This document shows, in pieces, positions 62,201-64,000 of a DNA stretch of 64,000 bases. The position numbers and the translations under genes are program-made. Positions within the stretch are counted from its first letter, which is position 1, and every line of letters begins with the position of its first letter. The DNA is from Streptomyces seoulensis (GTDB taxonomy: Bacteria > Actinomycetota > Actinomycetes > Streptomycetales > Streptomycetaceae): contig CP054936.1 in assembly GCA_013364255.1 (NCBI GenBank), forward strand, positions 4,184,853 to 4,248,852. The letters are read 5' to 3'. Under the pieces are notes generated by a model. The model searched no databases, was not told the origin of the DNA, and worked only from the letters and a program-made list of their open reading frames with translations.

Positions 62201-62680
62201 TTACGCCCGCTGCTGGCGCCGCACCGCCGACACCGCCCGCTCGGTCTCGCGACGGTCCTGCTTCTCGCGCAGGGTCTGCCGCTTGTCGTACTCCTTCTTG
62301 CCCTTCGCCAGCGCGATTTCGACCTTCGCCCGGCCGTCCTTGAAGTACAGGGCGAGCGGGATGATCGTGTGCCCCGTCTCCTGGGTCTTGGTCTCCAGCT
62401 TGTCGATCTCCAGCCGGTGCAGCAGCAGCTTCCGCTTGCGGCGCGCGCTGTGGTTGGTCCAGGTGCCCTGGCTGTACTCGGGCACGTGCACGTTGTGCAG
62501 CCACGCCTCGTGGCCGTCCAGCTGCACGAAGCCGTCCACCAGCGACGCCCGCCCCTGGCGCAGCGACTTCACCTCGGTGCCGGTGAGGACCAGTCCGGCC
62601 TCGTAGGTGTCGAGGATGAGGTAGTCGTGCCGCGCCTTCTTGTTCTGCGCGATCAGCTTGCGCCCTTTTTCCTTAGCCAT
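62201..62680 (-). CDS. smpB: SsrA-binding protein SmpB
   Basis: The protein has 159 residues. IAQNKKARHDYLILDTYEAG, GLVLTGTEVKSLRQGRASL and the C-terminal basic helix KGKKEYDKRQTLREKQDRRE are all characteristic of SmpB. It binds tmRNA and places it in the decoding centre of the stalled ribosome. The ATG at 62680 (MAKEKGRKL) is preferred to one at 62692. It is 155 bases upstream of ssrA on the same strand. Confidence 0.97.
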   Translation of the reverse strand: MAKEKGRKLIAQNKKARHDYLILDTYEAGLVLTGTEVKSLRQGRASLVDGFVQLDGHEAWLHNVHVPEYSQGTWTNHSARRKRKLLLHRLEIDKLETKTQETGHTIIPLALYFKDGRAKVEIALAKGKKEYDKRQTLREKQDRRETERAVSAVRRQQRA

Positions 62681-62756
62681 AGTGCCGCCCATTTTTGCAC
62701 TACGGGGCGGGTGCGCGAAAAGGGTATTCGGCGCGGGGTCCGGCGGGCCGGCGCGG

Positions 62757-63938
62757 CTACGACGGGTCGCCGAGGCCGGTGAGGACCGTCTCGGCCCGTT
62801 TCACCGCGTCGCCGCCCGCGGGCAGGTCCGGGGTGATGCCCCGGCCGTCCACGGCGCGCCCCGCAGGCGTGCGGTAGTGGCCCACGGTCAGCTCGGCGAC
62901 GGACCCGTCGGGCAGCCGGCTCGGCATCTGCACCGAGCCCTTGCCGAAGGTGCGCGAGCCCACGACGACGGCCCGGCCGCGGTCCTGGAGGGCCCCGGTG
63001 AGCAGTTCGGCGGCGCTCATCGTGCCGCCGTCGACGAGCGTGACCAGCGGCTGGGCGGTGTCGCCGCCGGGCTCGGCGTGCAGGGCGCGCTGCCCGCCGT
63101 CGACGTCGTAGGTGGCGACGAGGCCGCCGTCGAGGAAGGCGGAGGCGGTGGAGACGGCCTCGGTGACCAGACCGCCGGAGTTGCCGCGCAGGTCCAGGAT
63201 GACGCCGCGGCCGGCCGAGGAGCCGTGCACGGCGGCGCGGACCCGGTCGCCGACGCCCCTGGTGAAGGCGGAGATCCTGATCACGGTCACCCCGCCGGCC
63301 AGCCGCCGCACGGTGACCGAGTCGGTGGACAGGCGGGCCCGGCGCAGGGTACGGGTCCACTGCCGGTCGCCGCGCTCCAGGCCGAGGGTGACGGGCGTGC
63401 CGGCGGGCGCGTCGTCGGCGTCGCCGCGCAGCAGTGCGACGACCTCAGTGACGGGCCGGCCGTCCGTCCGCTCGCCGTCCACGCTGCGCAGCCGGTCGCC
63501 CTGGCGGATCCCGGCGTCGGCGGCGGGCGAGCCGGTCCGCACCTTGGTGACGTCGATCCGGCCGTCCCGCTCGCGCCGCGCCCACAGGCCGACGCCGGTG
63601 TACTGGCCGTCCAGCGCCTCCTGGAACTCCTGGTAGTCGCCCGGGGAGTAGACGGCGCCCCAGCGGTCTCCGCTGCGGCTGACGGCCCGTTCGGCGGCCT
63701 CCATGGGGGACTTGCCGGCGGCCAGCGCCTCGGCGGCGGCCCGCGTCACCTGTTCGTGGGCGGCGGCGGGGGCCGAACGGACCGTGTGCGCGGGTGACTT
63801 GCGCTCGCCGGGGCCGGACCGCGCGCCGGGCAGCGACCCGGTCGCCGCGCCGGCCACCAGCACTCCGGCGAAGACCAGGGTCAGGGTCGCCCCGGCGCGG
63901 GGGCGGCGGGGCGGACAGAACAGGTCACGGCCGGGCAT
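62757..63938 (-). CDS. S41-family C-terminal processing protease
   Basis: The protein has 393 residues. A membrane or signal segment (about 15-36) is followed by a PDZ domain (about 115-190, TGVGLWARRERDGRI) and the peptidase. Catalytic Ser is in GGTMSAAELL and Lys in GSRTFGKGSVQM. It acts outside the cytoplasmic membrane on unknown proteins. It is upstream of smpB on the same strand, which fits the order S41 protease, smpB, ssrA of streptomycetes from memory. Confidence 0.92.
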   Translation of the reverse strand: MPGRDLFCPPRRPRAGATLTLVFAGVLVAGAATGSLPGARSGPGERKSPAHTVRSAPAAAHEQVTRAAAEALAAGKSPMEAAERAVSRSGDRWGAVYSPGDYQEFQEALDGQYTGVGLWARRERDGRIDVTKVRTGSPAADAGIRQGDRLRSVDGERTDGRPVTEVVALLRGDADDAPAGTPVTLGLERGDRQWTRTLRRARLSTDSVTVRRLAGGVTVIRISAFTRGVGDRVRAAVHGSSAGRGVILDLRGNSGGLVTEAVSTASAFLDGGLVATYDVDGGQRALHAEPGGDTAQPLVTLVDGGTMSAAELLTGALQDRGRAVVVGSRTFGKGSVQMPSRLPDGSVAELTVGHYRTPAGRAVDGRGITPDLPAGGDAVKRAETVLTGLGDPS

Positions 63939-64000
63939 GCCGGTGAGTCTAGGACAACGCCCCGGGGCCGCAGGCCGGGTTGACCCGTACGGCCCCGTTG

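Overview
This is high-GC actinobacterial chromosome, almost certainly Streptomyces. Codons are strongly G/C-ended, GTG and TTG starts are common, and the gene families are Streptomyces ones: DUF397/HTH/ATPase regulator sets, FxLD lanthipeptide genes, a HelD-type helicase, SigU-like sigma/anti-sigma and a matAB-like operon. The order hexosaminidase, DUF3039, yqgE, murA, hupA, malic enzyme, helicase, rsuA/sigU, uroporphyrinogen-III synthase, narK, matAB, ssrA, smpB, S41 protease is the order I remember from the S. coelicolor core around SCO2943-SCO2967. That is recollection and was not searched.

Region by region. (1) 1-6.3 kb: a small protein, an S16 protease, an IclR regulator, an SF2 helicase, a Doc/ribbon-helix-helix toxin-antitoxin pair with a palindromic operator candidate, and an MFS exporter. 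(2) 6.47-13.62 kb: an old integrated element. It starts in a tRNA-Cys gene and ends at a decayed copy of the 3' part of that tRNA. It has no integrase. It holds a frame-split membrane protein, a membrane protein gene cut by an IS5-type element (removing the IS and one copy of a 3-bp repeat rejoins the reading frame), a 655-aa protein with an RNAAAH motif suggestive of HEPN, and two small proteins. (3) 13.9-24.8 kb: an FxLD lanthipeptide locus. It has a TPR regulator and GNAT protein, an RsbW-like ATPase, a DUF6415-like protein, a PCMT-like methyltransferase, the precursor, a strong hairpin, a LanB-type dehydratase, LanC and a second SpaB_C-like protein. A SUKH-4 gene lies just beyond, on the other strand.

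(4) 25-30.3 kb: a three-subunit xanthine dehydrogenase-type operon whose Fe-S subunit carries a low-complexity extension of about 465 residues. (5) 30.6-42.6 kb: core genes, including a GH20 hexosaminidase with two DasR-type sites, murA, hupA, malic enzyme, the helicase and sigU/rsuA. (6) 42.7-50.3 kb: accessory DNA between a collapsed vapC copy and an intact vapBC pair. It holds a regulator, a sugar epimerase, a GT2 glycosyltransferase, a hexapeptide acyltransferase, a WhiJ-like module with a striking palindrome, and a nitroreductase. (7) 50.4-64 kb: core genes again, including uroporphyrinogen-III synthase next to narK, the matAB-like exopolysaccharide operon, a LysR/MFS pair, a DUF6247/RelE-like pair, and tmRNA, smpB and an S41 protease.

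A pattern across the window is short local duplication at gene ends. It is seen at the lanthipeptide precursor tail, the anti-sigma tail and the narK start. No CRISPR array was seen. The candidates most likely to be new biology are the lanthipeptide locus and the 655-aa HEPN-like protein on the tRNA-Cys island.
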